Positions 63,912 to 64,000 of a DNA stretch of 64,000 bases are shown one piece after another. The translations under genes were made by a program, and so were the position numbers. Position 1 is the first letter of the stretch. Every line of letters starts with the position of its first letter. The notes under the pieces were generated by a model. The model was not told the DNA's origin. It saw only the letters and a program-made list of their open reading frames with translations, and searched no databases. The DNA comes from Gracilaria gracilis (Eukaryota; Rhodophyta; Florideophyceae; Gracilariales; Gracilariaceae): contig JARGSG010000189.1 in the NCBI GenBank assembly GCA_030374805.1, positions 1,364,001-1,428,000 of the forward strand. Direction: 5' to 3'.

Positions 63912-64000
63912 CTAGTGAGCCGTGAGTGCCGGTCCGGTGTGCCATGCTGAAGCGAATATGGAGCGCTCTCGAACTGTTTCATTCCTTCACTGTACTGTTT

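Larger units (their letters stand above)
60658..64000 (+). mobile_element. TACGTCGGTGTT element copy 2, runs off the window
   Basis: Begins TACGTCGGTGTTATC, then CGAATGCTAGTTT (60658-60685), the same left end as copy 1, and stays alignable by eye with copy 1 (52037-55300) to the window edge, including the small minus-strand gene, the transposase remnant, the GC-rich minus gene and the first three palindromes. The two differ by clear base changes and small indels, so they are not a recent duplication. Confidence 0.85.

Noticed and set aside
1-64000. tRNA, rRNA or other structured RNA genes
   Set aside because: I saw no cloverleaf, no rRNA core sequence and no snRNA-like stretch when reading through; a covariance-model scan would be decisive.

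Overview
The window looks like nuclear DNA of a eukaryote, probably a red alga of the florideophyte type. That is an inference from the kind and density of transposon debris, the lack of clear introns and the unusual element mix, not a proven identity. I see no rRNA, tRNA, CRISPR or bacterial operon. Almost everything is transposable-element sequence of many families, inserted next to and into one another, with a few broken host-type genes between. Very few reading frames are whole.

Layout. 1-3374: a 1.26-kb-arm palindrome and a tyrosine-recombinase (Crypton-like) element with its own short inverted ends. 3390-5253: a pogo-like element with inverted ends that are themselves palindromic, followed by 54-bp tandem repeats. 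5731-11670: a large element with a GDQ-type transposase-like protein and a separate XPG/FEN-type nuclease with a cysteine-rich tail (Academ-like). 11939-13144: unrecognised minus-strand frames, then three 27-bp repeats. 13801-15489: a second pogo-like transposase with one in-frame stop. 16181-18480 and 19134-21850: two Mutator-like (MULE) blocks, the first with an Ulp1-type protease, the second with a zinc finger, MULE core and basic tail; a 92-bp palindrome lies between them. 22401-23095: a broken trypsin-like protease. 24018-26998: a PIF/Harbinger element complete end to end, with TTA target duplication. 27132-29102: a third pogo-like gene split by a solo LTR.

31418-37835: one end of a TIR element (TACGTCGGTGTT family), then a broken ketopantoate-reductase-like gene and a broken 2-oxoglutarate/Fe(II) oxygenase-like gene. 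37850-48565: an old Ty3/Gypsy-type LTR element whose 3' LTR ends just upstream of the oxygenase start codon. 48566-52036: mostly unassigned. 52037-59419: a second, full-length TACGTCGGTGTT element (7.4 kb) with a CACTA-like transposase remnant, an array of about seven 73-bp palindromes and a coiled-coil gene. 59459-60653: an unrecognised gene squeezed between that element and a third copy, which starts at 60658 and runs off the window.

The two most interesting signals are cis-acting. The first is a split palindrome, ACC-N5/6-GGT, which recurs about every 150 bp through the whole LTR element, far above chance and independent of coding strand. The second is the conserved array of long palindromes with core TTCATCGGTGCACCGATGAA inside the TACGTCGGTGTT elements.
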